From NCBI GenBank assembly GCA_910574885.1, contig CAJTDD010000010.1, positions 62,001-126,000 of the forward strand: a stretch of DNA of 64,000 nt, read 5' to 3'. The DNA comes from Lachnospiraceae bacterium. Lineage in GTDB: Bacteria > Bacillota > Clostridia > Lachnospirales > Lachnospiraceae. The translations under genes were made by a program, and so were the position numbers. Below, in pieces: positions 27,923-36,027 of this stretch. The notes beneath the pieces were generated by a model. The model saw only the letters and a list, made by a program, of their open reading frames with translations, searched no databases and was not told the origin of the DNA. How positions within the stretch are numbered: the stretch's first letter is position 1; the number at the start of each line of letters is the position of its first letter.

Positions 27923-28822
27923 TTAGAAATATCCCTCCCTCTTGCGTCTCTCCATACTTCCTGCCGCTTCATGATCAATCACGCGGCTTGTCCGCTCCGA
28001 CGTAACCGCTCCCAGGGTTTCTTCTACAATCGCCTCTAACGTATCCGCCGCTGACTCTACGCCCCCGGTTAGCGGATAGCACCCCAGGGTTCGGAACCTT
28101 ACGCACTTGTTTTCTATCTTCTCTCCCGGTAGCAGACGCATCCTGTCATCATCTGCCATAATGATATTGCCGTCCCGATAGACGACCGGTCTTGTCTTCG
28201 CAAAATAAAGCGGTACAATCTCAATATTTTCTCTCGCAATGTACTGCCAGATATCCTTTTCCGTCCAGTTCGATAAAGGAAATACCCTCATGCTTTCCCC
28301 TTTATGAATCTGGGTGTTGTATTGATTCCACATCTCCGGCCTTTGATTCTTAGGCTCCCACGCCTGGGCTTCGTTGCGGAAAGAGAATATCCGTTCCTTT
28401 GCACGGGACTTCTCTTCGTCACGCCTTCCGCCCCCGAATGCAGCCGTGAACCCATATTTTGAAAGCGCCTGCTTCAACGCCTGTGTCTTCATAATATCTG
28501 TGTAAGCAGAGCCATGGTCAAAAGGATTGATTCCCTGTTTCACGCCTTCTTCATTCGTATATACCAACATCTCAATTCCTTTTTCCCTTGCGATGCGGTC
28601 GCGGAATTCTATCATTTCGTGGAATTTCCAGGTCGTATCTATATGTAAAAAGGGAAACGGCGGCTTCTCCGGATAGAACGCTTTCAGCGCCAGATGAAGC
28701 ATCACCGAACTGTCTTTTCCGATGGAATACAGCATCACCGGCTTCTCACATTCTGCCGCCACCTCCCGCATGATATAGATTGCCTCAGCTTCCAATGTGT
28801 CTAAGTGTACGCGATTTGACAA
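27923..28822 (-). CDS. cysD: Sulfate adenylyltransferase subunit 2
   Basis: About 299 residues. PP-loop [47 protein letters not shown] and [15 protein letters not shown] are classical CysD motifs. The upstream ATG at 28846 lacks a ribosome site. AAGGAGG falls inside that extension and is correctly placed for the TTG at 28822, so the TTG start is preferred. First gene of the cysD-cysNC-ABC transporter operon, behind a well-formed promoter. Confidence 0.93.
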   Translation of the reverse strand: MSNRVHLDTLEAEAIYIMREVAAECEKPVMLYSIGKDSSVMLHLALKAFYPEKPPFPFLHIDTTWKFHEMIEFRDRIAREKGIEMLVYTNEEGVKQGINPFDHGSAYTDIMKTQALKQALSKYGFTAAFGGGRRDEEKSRAKERIFSFRNEAQAWEPKNQRPEMWNQYNTQIHKGESMRVFPLSNWTEKDIWQYIARENIEIVPLYFAKTRPVVYRDGNIIMADDDRMRLLPGEKIENKCVRFRTLGCYPLTGGVESAADTLEAIVEETLGAVTSERTSRVIDHEAAGSMERRKREGYF

Positions 28823-28869
28823 GGTCTCCTTCCTCCTTAACACCATCTCTTGTTTTCTGTATGGACTGA

Positions 28870-28898
28870 ATTATATCACAGTTTTTTTGTCTTCACAA
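28870..28898 (-). promoter_or_regulatory. Sigma-A-type promoter of the cysD operon
   Basis: On the minus strand, -35 TTGTGA (28898-28893), 17-base spacer, -10 TATAAT (28875-28870) with an extended TG base pair context (GTGATATAAT). The shared 18-bp motif ends 6 bases upstream of the -35 box. Confidence 0.7.
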
Positions 28899-28904
28899 AT
28901 ATAA

Positions 28905-28922
28905 AATATAATATATAAACTT
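28905..28922 (-). promoter_or_regulatory. Shared 18-bp upstream motif, site 2
   Basis: AAGTTTATATATTATATT on the minus strand, just upstream of the cysD -35 box. Its position fits an activator site or UP-type element. It also lies in the divergent region before the plus-strand gene at 29002. Confidence 0.5.
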
Positions 28923-29001
28923 TTTTACCCTTGAAGTATTATGTTTTCATATTGGCTTGTCGATATCACTAATGTAAATCTCAGAAAGGTGGTACATTAT
29001 C

Positions 29002-29547
29002 ATGTCCAAAGATACAGCTAATGAGAACGTCAACACCCAAGAAAAAGCGGGCAAGAGTAAGAAACCTCTGATTATAGTAATCATTATCGCTATAATTATT
29101 ATAGGCGTTCTGATCGGCATTATTGTGAAGCTTCTTCCGAAAGGGGAAGGAAAGGCTTACAACAATGTCGTGACTCCAGATAATGTTGACGAGGTCATCA
29201 GCCAGATGGAGGAAGATGCGAAGACGCCTGTCGGTTCTTATGAAGTATCAATGAATACAAACTGGGTATTTCCTGACGGTAATTCAGCTTCTACGAATGC
29301 TTATGTGGAGAACTCTGTAAGCAACCGGAACACCGTATACTTCACAATCGCACTGGCGGATAACGAAGAAGAAGATATCTATAAGTCTCCATATCTGGAA
29401 ATCGGCAGCCATTTGAACGACATTAAGCTGGATTCCGCTCCGGTGCAAGGCGTTCACGACGCTATCATTACATATCATTTGGTAGATGATGAATTTAACG
29501 AAACTAGCTCTCTATCTATGTATATGACGATTACCATCGAAAATTAA
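29002..29547 (+). CDS. Membrane-anchored extracellular protein of unknown function
   Basis: 181 residues. A short charged N-terminus (KAGKSKKP) precedes one long hydrophobic stretch at about residues 24-46 (LIIVIIIAIIIIGVLIGIIV). A soluble beta-rich domain follows (SYEVSMNTNWVFPDGNSAST, NTVYFTIALADNEEED, YHLVDDEFNETSSL). N-in, C-out orientation is expected. GGTGG lies upstream of the ATG. It is separated from the secreted-protein gene downstream by 20 bases, so the two are probably co-transcribed and may act together at the surface. I do not recognise the family. Confidence 0.75.
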   Translation: MSKDTANENVNTQEKAGKSKKPLIIVIIIAIIIIGVLIGIIVKLLPKGEGKAYNNVVTPDNVDEVISQMEEDAKTPVGSYEVSMNTNWVFPDGNSASTNAYVENSVSNRNTVYFTIALADNEEEDIYKSPYLEIGSHLNDIKLDSAPVQGVHDAIITYHLVDDEFNETSSLSMYMTITIEN

Positions 29548-29567
29548 TTAAAATGGAGGAACGAACT

Positions 29568-30641
29568 ATGAGAAAAACAAAGATTGCAAAAATCATCGCA
29601 GCTTCAACGGCTGCAACCCTGTTACTGGCACCGGCAACAGTATTTGCTGAGGACGTAACAGATCCAGGCTCAGCATCATCCGAAATCAACGGCGACGGAT
29701 CGCTGGAAGGATATGTCAACAAAGACGTATTCCGCGTTGTGCTTCCTACAATTCAGAATGTCAATTTTACTCTTGATCCGCAGGGATTATTGAATAAGGC
29801 TGACAGCGCTAAGTATCCAACCGCATCAGGCGCCGTATACTTTGAGAATGCACCGACCGGAAGTGCAACAGATCCTACCTATTCAGACACAAGTGATGAA
29901 ATTACCATCTATAACAAAAGCTCTTATGACGTAGAGGTTGGTTTATCTGTTACTCTGGATACAGGAGACGTTACGTTAGCTGCTAAGGATGCTTTAGCCA
30001 GTGCAAAAACACCGTCTCTCTATCTTGGACTTATTAAGGGTACAGATGCCGCCGCAGCTATCACGTCTGCTTCTTATGAGAGCGCTGCTGCAACCGTAAC
30101 GAAAGTTCCGGAAGCTGATGGAACCACGGTAACAAAGGGGTATCAGATAAAAGCTAACACGTCTGCAGTTGAAGGTGTTGAAGAATCCCCTAATGGATAT
30201 TGGTATACTTACGAGTTAACACCAGGATTTGCCGATACCGATGCTCAGAAAATCTCTTATAAATTAGAAGGCGCTTGTGATTCAGCAGCAGATTGGTCTA
30301 AGATTGACAAGGCAGTTACTGCAAAGGTTGCTTGGACTATCACAAAGGTTGGCCAGCCAAGTATAAGCGGAAAAGCATACAGCATAAGCAACACTAATAC
30401 TTTTACTGTTAAAAACGTAGATTCTACAGCAACGATTTCGTCTATTAATATGTCAAAAGACGGAACTACTGTAGCAGCTTCCGTTCCTGCTTCCTGTTAT
30501 TCACTTACCGGTACAACATTGACCATAGACGGAACTAAGAATACAGCTATTGGCAGCGGCGGCGTTGGCGGTACACGTTATTTTATCGTAACATTCAGCG
30601 ACGGCACAGAAGTAAAATTCTTAGTTAATGTAGCTGCATAA
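29568..30641 (+). CDS. Secreted surface protein, LDPQGLLNK family
   Basis: 357 residues from the ATG at 29568, which has GGAGG 8 bases upstream. Signal peptide MRKTKIAKIIAASTAATLLL, with a likely cut after VFA. Residues about 50-250 match the protein encoded at 32971-33717 segment by segment: GYVNKDVFRVVLPT, NFTLDPQGLLNKADSAKY, SDEITIYNKSSYDVEVGLSV, LYLGLIKG, LEGACDSAADWS, VAWTITK. Only this paralogue has an extra C-terminal domain of about 85 residues (SISGKAYSISNTNTFTVKN...), which looks like an Ig-like or cadherin-like surface domain. No LPXTG anchor or S-layer homology domain is seen. Function unknown; a structural subunit of a surface layer or fibre is possible. Confidence 0.75.
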   Translation: MRKTKIAKIIAASTAATLLLAPATVFAEDVTDPGSASSEINGDGSLEGYVNKDVFRVVLPTIQNVNFTLDPQGLLNKADSAKYPTASGAVYFENAPTGSATDPTYSDTSDEITIYNKSSYDVEVGLSVTLDTGDVTLAAKDALASAKTPSLYLGLIKGTDAAAAITSASYESAAATVTKVPEADGTTVTKGYQIKANTSAVEGVEESPNGYWYTYELTPGFADTDAQKISYKLEGACDSAADWSKIDKAVTAKVAWTITKVGQPSISGKAYSISNTNTFTVKNVDSTATISSINMSKDGTTVAASVPASCYSLTGTTLTIDGTKNTAIGSGGVGGTRYFIVTFSDGTEVKFLVNVAA

Positions 30642-30669
30642 ATAAAATTGTACGTACTGTTTTCATTGA

Positions 30670-30709
30670 AAAATCCCCTTGCTCTGTATTAGCAGAGCAA
30701 GGGGATTTT
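30670..30709. terminator. Strong bidirectional intrinsic terminator
   Basis: A perfect 17-bp stem (30670-30686 with 30693-30709) and a 6-base loop, flanked by AAAA and TTTT so that it works in both directions. It separates the convergent genes ending at 30641 (plus) and 30719 (minus). Confidence 0.92.
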
Positions 30710-30718
30710 CCTAATTAT

Positions 30719-31786
30719 TTAAACTGTGACCAACCTTTTCATTACGTATCTTGTAATTTCCTGAAATTTATCATAACTAATTCCTTTATATTCTTCTATT
30801 TCCATCGAAGTATCAAAAAATTCATTACCGTCAAAATATATTTTTGAAATATTTGAATTGCACTCCTCATAAATTAACAAAAATTTTTTTCGTCCTTCTG
30901 AACTGAAATAAGCATAATCCTTTATTCTCTCTGTCTGTTCTGCATATTCATTTAAAGTTCGATTCAGCTTTTTATCTTCAATACCTATAGATTTTTTATA
31001 CTCTACTAAATCTCTATGCCATCTAATATTGGCGCCTGATTTATTAATCTTCTTTAACCTTTCAATTTCTTCCTCCTTCCAGTTTAGTATGACTCCAAAA
31101 AAATCAAAAATAATATCTTTATTTAACTTCTCGTAAGGTCTTATTATCATTTTACTTTCGTTAAATATACGCTGCCAACCAATCAACTCTTTCTGATAAT
31201 CCAGCGATAGTGGTTTATACCTGACAAACTCTTCAAATTCAATACATTTGCATTCGCTTCCATACCAAGGTTGTTTACAAAATTGATTATACTGAGATTC
31301 TAAAAAGAAGTCCTGACGTCTAAGATAGCAGACAATCGCAATCTCATCAAAATACTCTTTTAAGATATCGAAAAATGCCTGCCGCATATCCGCATTTATT
31401 TTATCATATATTTCCTGATTATATAATGTTTGTAAACCACAAAGCGTTCTAAAAGCATCTGCAAACATAGCTTCATTTGATATAATCACAGTATTACAAT
31501 TATTTCTCTCTGCATTTTTTACAACGTCTTCAATTACCTTTCGAGGAGCATCAGCTAAATTCTTAAACCTTGGATGTTGCTTATAATCAAAAAATAGTTC
31601 CTCTTTTATTAACGCATCCCTCAATAAGCCATAAGCAATATTAGAATGCGAATTACTCAACAAGCTATATTCCCCCCAATAAACACCCTTTTCTAACAGC
31701 TCGCTTCTATTGAGCGTCATACACGACTGCAATGCTGTTGATCCCGTTTTATATGTTCCGATATGTAAATATACTTTCATACGCAT
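30719..31786 (-). CDS. Sulfotransferase family protein (PAPS-dependent)
   Basis: 355 residues. The N-terminal VYLHIGTYKTGSTALQSCM is the 5'-phosphosulfate-binding loop of sulfotransferases. IVCYLRRQDFFLESQYNQF, with R156 and S164, matches the 3'-phosphate-binding motif. Length fits single-domain bacterial carbohydrate sulfotransferases, and no signal peptide is present. It is third in a minus-strand unit after a secreted-protein gene and a DegT aminotransferase gene. The PAPS-making cysD-cysNC operon lies 3 kb away. Probable role: sulfation of a surface sugar or lipid-linked intermediate. The acceptor is unknown. Confidence 0.82.
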   Translation of the reverse strand: MRMKVYLHIGTYKTGSTALQSCMTLNRSELLEKGVYWGEYSLLSNSHSNIAYGLLRDALIKEELFFDYKQHPRFKNLADAPRKVIEDVVKNAERNNCNTVIISNEAMFADAFRTLCGLQTLYNQEIYDKINADMRQAFFDILKEYFDEIAIVCYLRRQDFFLESQYNQFCKQPWYGSECKCIEFEEFVRYKPLSLDYQKELIGWQRIFNESKMIIRPYEKLNKDIIFDFFGVILNWKEEEIERLKKINKSGANIRWHRDLVEYKKSIGIEDKKLNRTLNEYAEQTERIKDYAYFSSEGRKKFLLIYEECNSNISKIYFDGNEFFDTSMEIEEYKGISYDKFQEITRYVMKRLVTV

Positions 31787-31819
31787 ATACCTCTCTACTA
31801 TTTATCTCAATCAAATTCC

Positions 31820-32965
31820 TCAACCAATCTGGCTGCATATTTTATCTACGTCATTTATAGAAAGCTCTGAGTACAAAGGCAAAACCAATACTTGATTTGC
31901 CAGGTTCCTCGCTACTTTCAAATTATCCTGCTTAAATTTATTCTTATAACACATTTGGTCTAATGTTAATGGATAAAAATATTTTCGGGAATAAATATTA
32001 TGTTCCCGAAGTTTACGATATAATTCATCACGGCTCAACTCATATCCTTCGTCTACTATAATTGGGAGATACGAATAATTCTTATTTATTTCCGAATGAC
32101 TATAAAACAACTTAATTCCTGCTATATTAGAAAGTCTATCCTGATATTGTTGCCACAATTCCTTTCTTTCGTCCATTATGGTGCTGACACGTTTCAAATT
32201 ACACAACCCCATAATCGCCGCAAACTCATTCATCTTCGCATTTGCGCCTATGGATACCACCAGCTCCTCCCCCCGAATCCCAAAGTTTTTAAGATTATAC
32301 AGTCTTTCATATAACCTATGTTCCGAAAATGTCACCGCACCGCCCTCAATCGTATTAAACACCTTCGTAGCATGGAAGCTAAACACCGAGGCGTCCCCAT
32401 AATTCCCAATTCCCCGCCCTCTGTACTTCACGCCAAAGGCATGCGCCGCGTCATAAATCACCTTCAAACTATATTTATCCGCTATCCGCTGTATCTCTTC
32501 CACATTACATATATTCCCATAGACATGAACCGGAAGAATTGCCACGGTTTTTTCCGTAATCAGTTCCTCAATCTTAGACTCGTCAATCGTTCCATCGCTT
32601 GCCTTAACATCACAAAAAACCGGCTGAAGGTGATTGCGGACAATCGCATGGGTAGTAGAGATAAAGGTAAACGGTGTTGTAATCACCTCCGCCCCCTCCG
32701 GAAAATCGAATGCCTGTATCGCCATTTCAAGCGCCATGTGTCCATTGACCATAAGCGACAGCTCCGGCACATCCAGATACTCCTTCAACTTTTTCTCCAA
32801 TTCTCGATGATATTGCCCCATATTGGTAATCCAATGACTCTCCCATAATGGGCGTATTGCTTCAATATACTCCTCATAAGGCGGCATCGAAGCTCTTGTC
32901 ACAAGAATTTTTTCATTACTCATATCCGTATTTACACCCGCTTTCACCTTTCCATCATCTTCCAT
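31820..32965 (-). CDS. DegT/DnrJ/EryC1 family sugar aminotransferase
   Basis: 381 residues. PLP-enzyme motifs: LMVNGHMALEMAIQAF, VITTPFTFISTTHAIV, PVHVYGNICNVEEIQ, YDAAHAFGVKYRGRGIG and the PLP-lysine segment SFHATKVFNTIEGG. The HATKVFNTIEGG form is close to enzymes that aminate dTDP-4-keto-6-deoxyhexoses, such as VioA and FdtB. It could act on a 4-keto-6-deoxy product of the CapE-like enzyme, although the nucleotide carrier is not certain. It starts 5 bases after the secreted-protein gene ends. Confidence 0.88.
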   Translation of the reverse strand: MEDDGKVKAGVNTDMSNEKILVTRASMPPYEEYIEAIRPLWESHWITNMGQYHRELEKKLKEYLDVPELSLMVNGHMALEMAIQAFDFPEGAEVITTPFTFISTTHAIVRNHLQPVFCDVKASDGTIDESKIEELITEKTVAILPVHVYGNICNVEEIQRIADKYSLKVIYDAAHAFGVKYRGRGIGNYGDASVFSFHATKVFNTIEGGAVTFSEHRLYERLYNLKNFGIRGEELVVSIGANAKMNEFAAIMGLCNLKRVSTIMDERKELWQQYQDRLSNIAGIKLFYSHSEINKNYSYLPIIVDEGYELSRDELYRKLREHNIYSRKYFYPLTLDQMCYKNKFKQDNLKVARNLANQVLVLPLYSELSINDVDKICSQIG

Positions 32966-32970
32966 CCCGC

Positions 32971-33717
32971 CTACCCTTCACTGGGCGTAATCTCCCAGGC
33001 GACCGTCACCTCCGGTTTTACCCCTGTCAGTTCTGACCAGTCGCCTTTCCCATTTGCCGCCCCCGTAAGCTGGAAAGAATACTTAGGAAACTCTACGCCT
33101 CCAAGATCATCACTTAACCTAAAGTTATACTCATCCCTGCTTTCATCATAGACATACTCATACGCCCCTTCAGGCGCGGCATCTATCGTGATATCCATCT
33201 TCAGTCCATCCTCGCTGATGGGAATTTCATCCTCTCCATCCAGAATCGCCAAATAAAGGCTTGTTCCGGTATCCTCCGTGAATTCCTTATCATCCGTCAT
33301 CGTAATGCCTTCAACAGAAGACAAATCAATACTCACATGAAGGGAAACATTTACCGCTATGGAACTTTTATTTGTAATCGTAACAAAATCACTGGTATTA
33401 CAATAATCCTCCTCTGACTCGCCGTCTTTACGTTCAAAAAACACGGTTGAGCCCGCCTCAAACTTCTTTCCGTCATATGCGGCCGCATCCGTTTTATTGA
33501 TAAGCCCTTGGGGATCTAAGATAAAATCAAATACGCCGTCTGTGTTGGCAGGCAAAATAACCTGATATATGTCCGTTTTCACACTGCCTTCCACTTCCCC
33601 GACTCCCGTCCCGCTTCCTTGCCCCAGGCTTTCGGCAGATGCAGACATAGAACACCCCATAATCATCGTTACAACCAACATAAACGCCGTACATTTCTTG
33701 AAGTATCTCTGTCTCAT
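32971..33717 (-). CDS. Secreted surface protein, LDPQGLLNK family paralogue
   Basis: About 248 residues. ATG at 33717 is preferred: GGAGG is 9 bases upstream, whereas the ATG at 33723 is too close to it. Signal peptide with cleavage probably after SASA; a cysteine at MIMGC makes a lipoprotein possible but the lipobox is poor. The mature part repeats the paralogue's blocks: GSVKTDIYQVILPA, DFILDPQGLINKTDAAAY, SDFVTITNKSSIAVNVSLHV, SLYLAILDG, FQLTGAANGKGDWS, VTVAWEIT. It lacks the extra C-terminal domain of the 29568 protein. First gene of the unit leading to the aminotransferase and sulfotransferase. Confidence 0.78.
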   Translation of the reverse strand: MRQRYFKKCTAFMLVVTMIMGCSMSASAESLGQGSGTGVGEVEGSVKTDIYQVILPANTDGVFDFILDPQGLINKTDAAAYDGKKFEAGSTVFFERKDGESEEDYCNTSDFVTITNKSSIAVNVSLHVSIDLSSVEGITMTDDKEFTEDTGTSLYLAILDGEDEIPISEDGLKMDITIDAAPEGAYEYVYDESRDEYNFRLSDDLGGVEFPKYSFQLTGAANGKGDWSELTGVKPEVTVAWEITPSEG

Positions 33718-33788
33718 AGTCATTTACCTCCATACCACATTTTTCTCCGAAACTTATTTTCCTCTTTAACTCAATATTGTCATAAACT

Positions 33789-33817
33789 GTTATATTCTCG
33801 TTCTGTTTCAAATACAA
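33789..33817 (-). promoter_or_regulatory. Candidate promoter of the surface protein-aminotransferase-sulfotransferase unit
   Basis: On the minus strand, -35 TTGTAT (33817-33812), 17-base spacer, -10 TATAAC (33794-33789). The leader to the start codon would be about 65 bases. Confidence 0.5.
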
Positions 33818-33832
33818 CCAATCATTATATAT

Positions 33833-33850
33833 AATATAATATATAAACTT
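33833..33850 (-). promoter_or_regulatory. Shared 18-bp upstream motif, site 3
   Basis: AAGTTTATATATTATATT on the minus strand, 15 bases upstream of the candidate -35 box of the surface-protein unit. It is identical over all 18 bases to sites 1 and 2. Confidence 0.5.
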
Positions 33851-33867
33851 AATAAAATATCCCCACC

Positions 33868-36027
33868 TCACCCTCTCTCCACATAATTTGTAATTACCGC
33901 ATCCACGCCCAAAGCTCTCATCCTCTCAATATCCGCCTCTTCATTCACCGTCCACACATGAACCCTGACTCCTCTATCATGGCTTTCCCGCACTATATCT
34001 AAATCAGGATACATCATATTCCCCAGGGATGGATGAATTGCATATGCACCGTTTTGTCTGGCGTACTCCGCCGCGTCAAGAATCCCGTCCGAATAGAGAA
34101 ACGCCACTCGCGCAGTCGGCAGAAGACGCTTTATCTTCCGCATAGAATAATGGTTGAAGGAAGAATAGATAATCCTGTCTTCCAGCCCCTTCCTCCTGGC
34201 AAGCTCTAACACCTGTTCTTCCAGCCCTTTGTAAAACACGACGCTGTTCTTCAATTCCAGATTCACGACCATCTCGGTTCCCTTGACCAGATCGTAGACT
34301 TCCGAAAGCGTAGGGATTGCTGCCCGCCCATACGCCGGGAACTGCCGATTCATATTGAATGACCTCAATTCCTCAAACGTATAATCCCGTACATTCCCTA
34401 CTCCATCGCTCACCCGGTCGATTTGTTCATCGTGAATCACCACCGGCACGCCGTCCTTCGATAACTGTACATCCAATTCAATACCATCTGCACCTGCTAA
34501 ATGCGCCATCTCAAACGCCGGAAGCGTATTCTCCGGCGCATGCCCGCTTGCCCCTCTGTGAGCCCAGATCTTCATCGTCCGGTTCGTACGCCGTAAGACT
34601 TCCACATTCTTATAGACGCTCTCCTCCTTTGCAAAGGATACCTCCCTGTCTTCCCCGGCTCCAAAACGTACCATTCTCAATCTCTGCGCATCAAAATCAA
34701 TGAGAACACTGTCCCATAGTTCCTGCGTCACAGTATCCGCTTCCCGCCGCCATGCCACTGCTCCCTTAGGCTTCTTATCGGTAAAATATTCAAGTTTCGC
34801 ACATCCTACCGATATTACAGGGAAACTACATTCTCCGAAAACATAATCCGCATGGGTATGCCCATAGAAAAATCCTGCAACCTGATACTGGGGCATTGCA
34901 TTACATTCCTCCAGAATATCCAGCAGCTCTTCTCCATTCCTCACATGAAAACTCCAGTAATCCAGTCTTGCAAGGGGCGCATCATGAGAAAAAATCAAAA
35001 ATCTTGTCCCTGCCTCAGAAGAGTACAGAGTTTCTTTCAGCCAACCAAGCTGTTCTTCCGAATATCCATACCGGATACGCTCCCCGTCGTCAAAAGAGGA
35101 CAAGAATACCATCCGCACCGAATACTCTGACATATCCACAAAATAGTCAAGCCTGTTGTCTTCCGGAACGTCCAGCCGATAGATGCGGCGCATCTCTTCA
35201 ACCGTATAGGTATTCTTCCTGTTCCGGAAGTAATTGCTGTCATGGTTTCCCACCGTCACATAGACCGGGACCTGACATGACTCCAAATCATCCAGAATCC
35301 GGGTCACATACTTTTCCGTCAGCCTTTTAGAAAGCATGCCGTCTGTAAAATCCCCCATATGGATAATCGCATCGTATCCTGCCTGCCGCGCCACGCTTCT
35401 AATGTTACAGGCAGTATCTTCCCATGTCCCATTCACGGTATAGTGTGTATCCGTAAGCAGACACAGCTTCATAATACGATTCCCAGGTTCTTTGCCGCCT
35501 TCCGCCGCTTTAGCCTTTTCCTCATTGTCCTCCACAGAAGTCCCCATATCTTTCACAATATGGTTGATAGCATGTACGGTGTCCGCTATTTCTTGCCGAA
35601 ACCAGGGCTTCGGCCTTTCCTCTGTTCGGCCGCTGTCCTGGCTGTCATTCATCCTTACCAGATTCCCTGCACGTCCGATGTCCTCTGTTCCAATATATTC
35701 CCCGTCCATCCTCCTGACACAGACACGGAACCAGCAGTCCTGTTCAAATATATAGTCCTCCTGCCTGTAACTGTCTGGGGTAAGGTTCCTGGTATAATGC
35801 GCCCAGTTCTCCTCCGCCTGATACGCATAACTATAGATATATTCCTGCTCTCTCTCCATCGAAAACACAGCCGGAGCAAATACATATCTATCATCACACA
35901 GATGAATCTTATCCCCTGGATATGCCCTGTATAATTCTTCCGTCGCCATATGTTTTGGGGAATCCGGCACCAAAGTTCCGTCCGCAAGCGCAGTGCGGTA
36001 TCCCGCTGTCAACTCCAAATCCATCAT
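33868..36027 (-). CDS. Metallophosphoesterase - glycerophosphodiester phosphodiesterase fusion
   Basis: About 719 residues. Residues about 1-185 are an unassigned N-terminal region. A calcineurin-like phosphoesterase follows: KLCLLTDTHYTVNG, IIHMGDFTDGML, PVYVTVGNHDSNYF, FLIFSHDAPL, GFFYGHTHADYVFG. From about residue 485 a GDPD domain begins: IWAHRGASGHAPENTLPAF, GADGIELDVQLSKDG, PVVIHDEQIDRVS, VVNLELKNS, VHVWTVNEEADIERM. The open frame runs 30 codons further upstream, but ATG at 36027 overlaps the previous stop (ATGA) with GGAG 6 bases before it. No signal peptide, so it appears cytoplasmic. It may recycle glycerol-phosphodiesters related to the adjacent glycerophosphotransferase-like protein. 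Confidence 0.87.
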   Translation of the reverse strand: MMDLELTAGYRTALADGTLVPDSPKHMATEELYRAYPGDKIHLCDDRYVFAPAVFSMEREQEYIYSYAYQAEENWAHYTRNLTPDSYRQEDYIFEQDCWFRVCVRRMDGEYIGTEDIGRAGNLVRMNDSQDSGRTEERPKPWFRQEIADTVHAINHIVKDMGTSVEDNEEKAKAAEGGKEPGNRIMKLCLLTDTHYTVNGTWEDTACNIRSVARQAGYDAIIHMGDFTDGMLSKRLTEKYVTRILDDLESCQVPVYVTVGNHDSNYFRNRKNTYTVEEMRRIYRLDVPEDNRLDYFVDMSEYSVRMVFLSSFDDGERIRYGYSEEQLGWLKETLYSSEAGTRFLIFSHDAPLARLDYWSFHVRNGEELLDILEECNAMPQYQVAGFFYGHTHADYVFGECSFPVISVGCAKLEYFTDKKPKGAVAWRREADTVTQELWDSVLIDFDAQRLRMVRFGAGEDREVSFAKEESVYKNVEVLRRTNRTMKIWAHRGASGHAPENTLPAFEMAHLAGADGIELDVQLSKDGVPVVIHDEQIDRVSDGVGNVRDYTFEELRSFNMNRQFPAYGRAAIPTLSEVYDLVKGTEMVVNLELKNSVVFYKGLEEQVLELARRKGLEDRIIYSSFNHYSMRKIKRLLPTARVAFLYSDGILDAAEYARQNGAYAIHPSLGNMMYPDLDIVRESHDRGVRVHVWTVNEEADIERMRALGVDAVITNYVERG

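Noticed and set aside
23518..28822. Assimilatory sulfate reduction operon
   Set aside because: Activation and transport genes are present but no APS/PAPS reductase or sulfite reductase is in the window, so reduction cannot be claimed.
33527..33871. 114-codon minus-strand open frame overlapping the surface-protein gene start
   Set aside because: Out of frame with the signal-peptide gene, no ribosome site, and low-quality composition.
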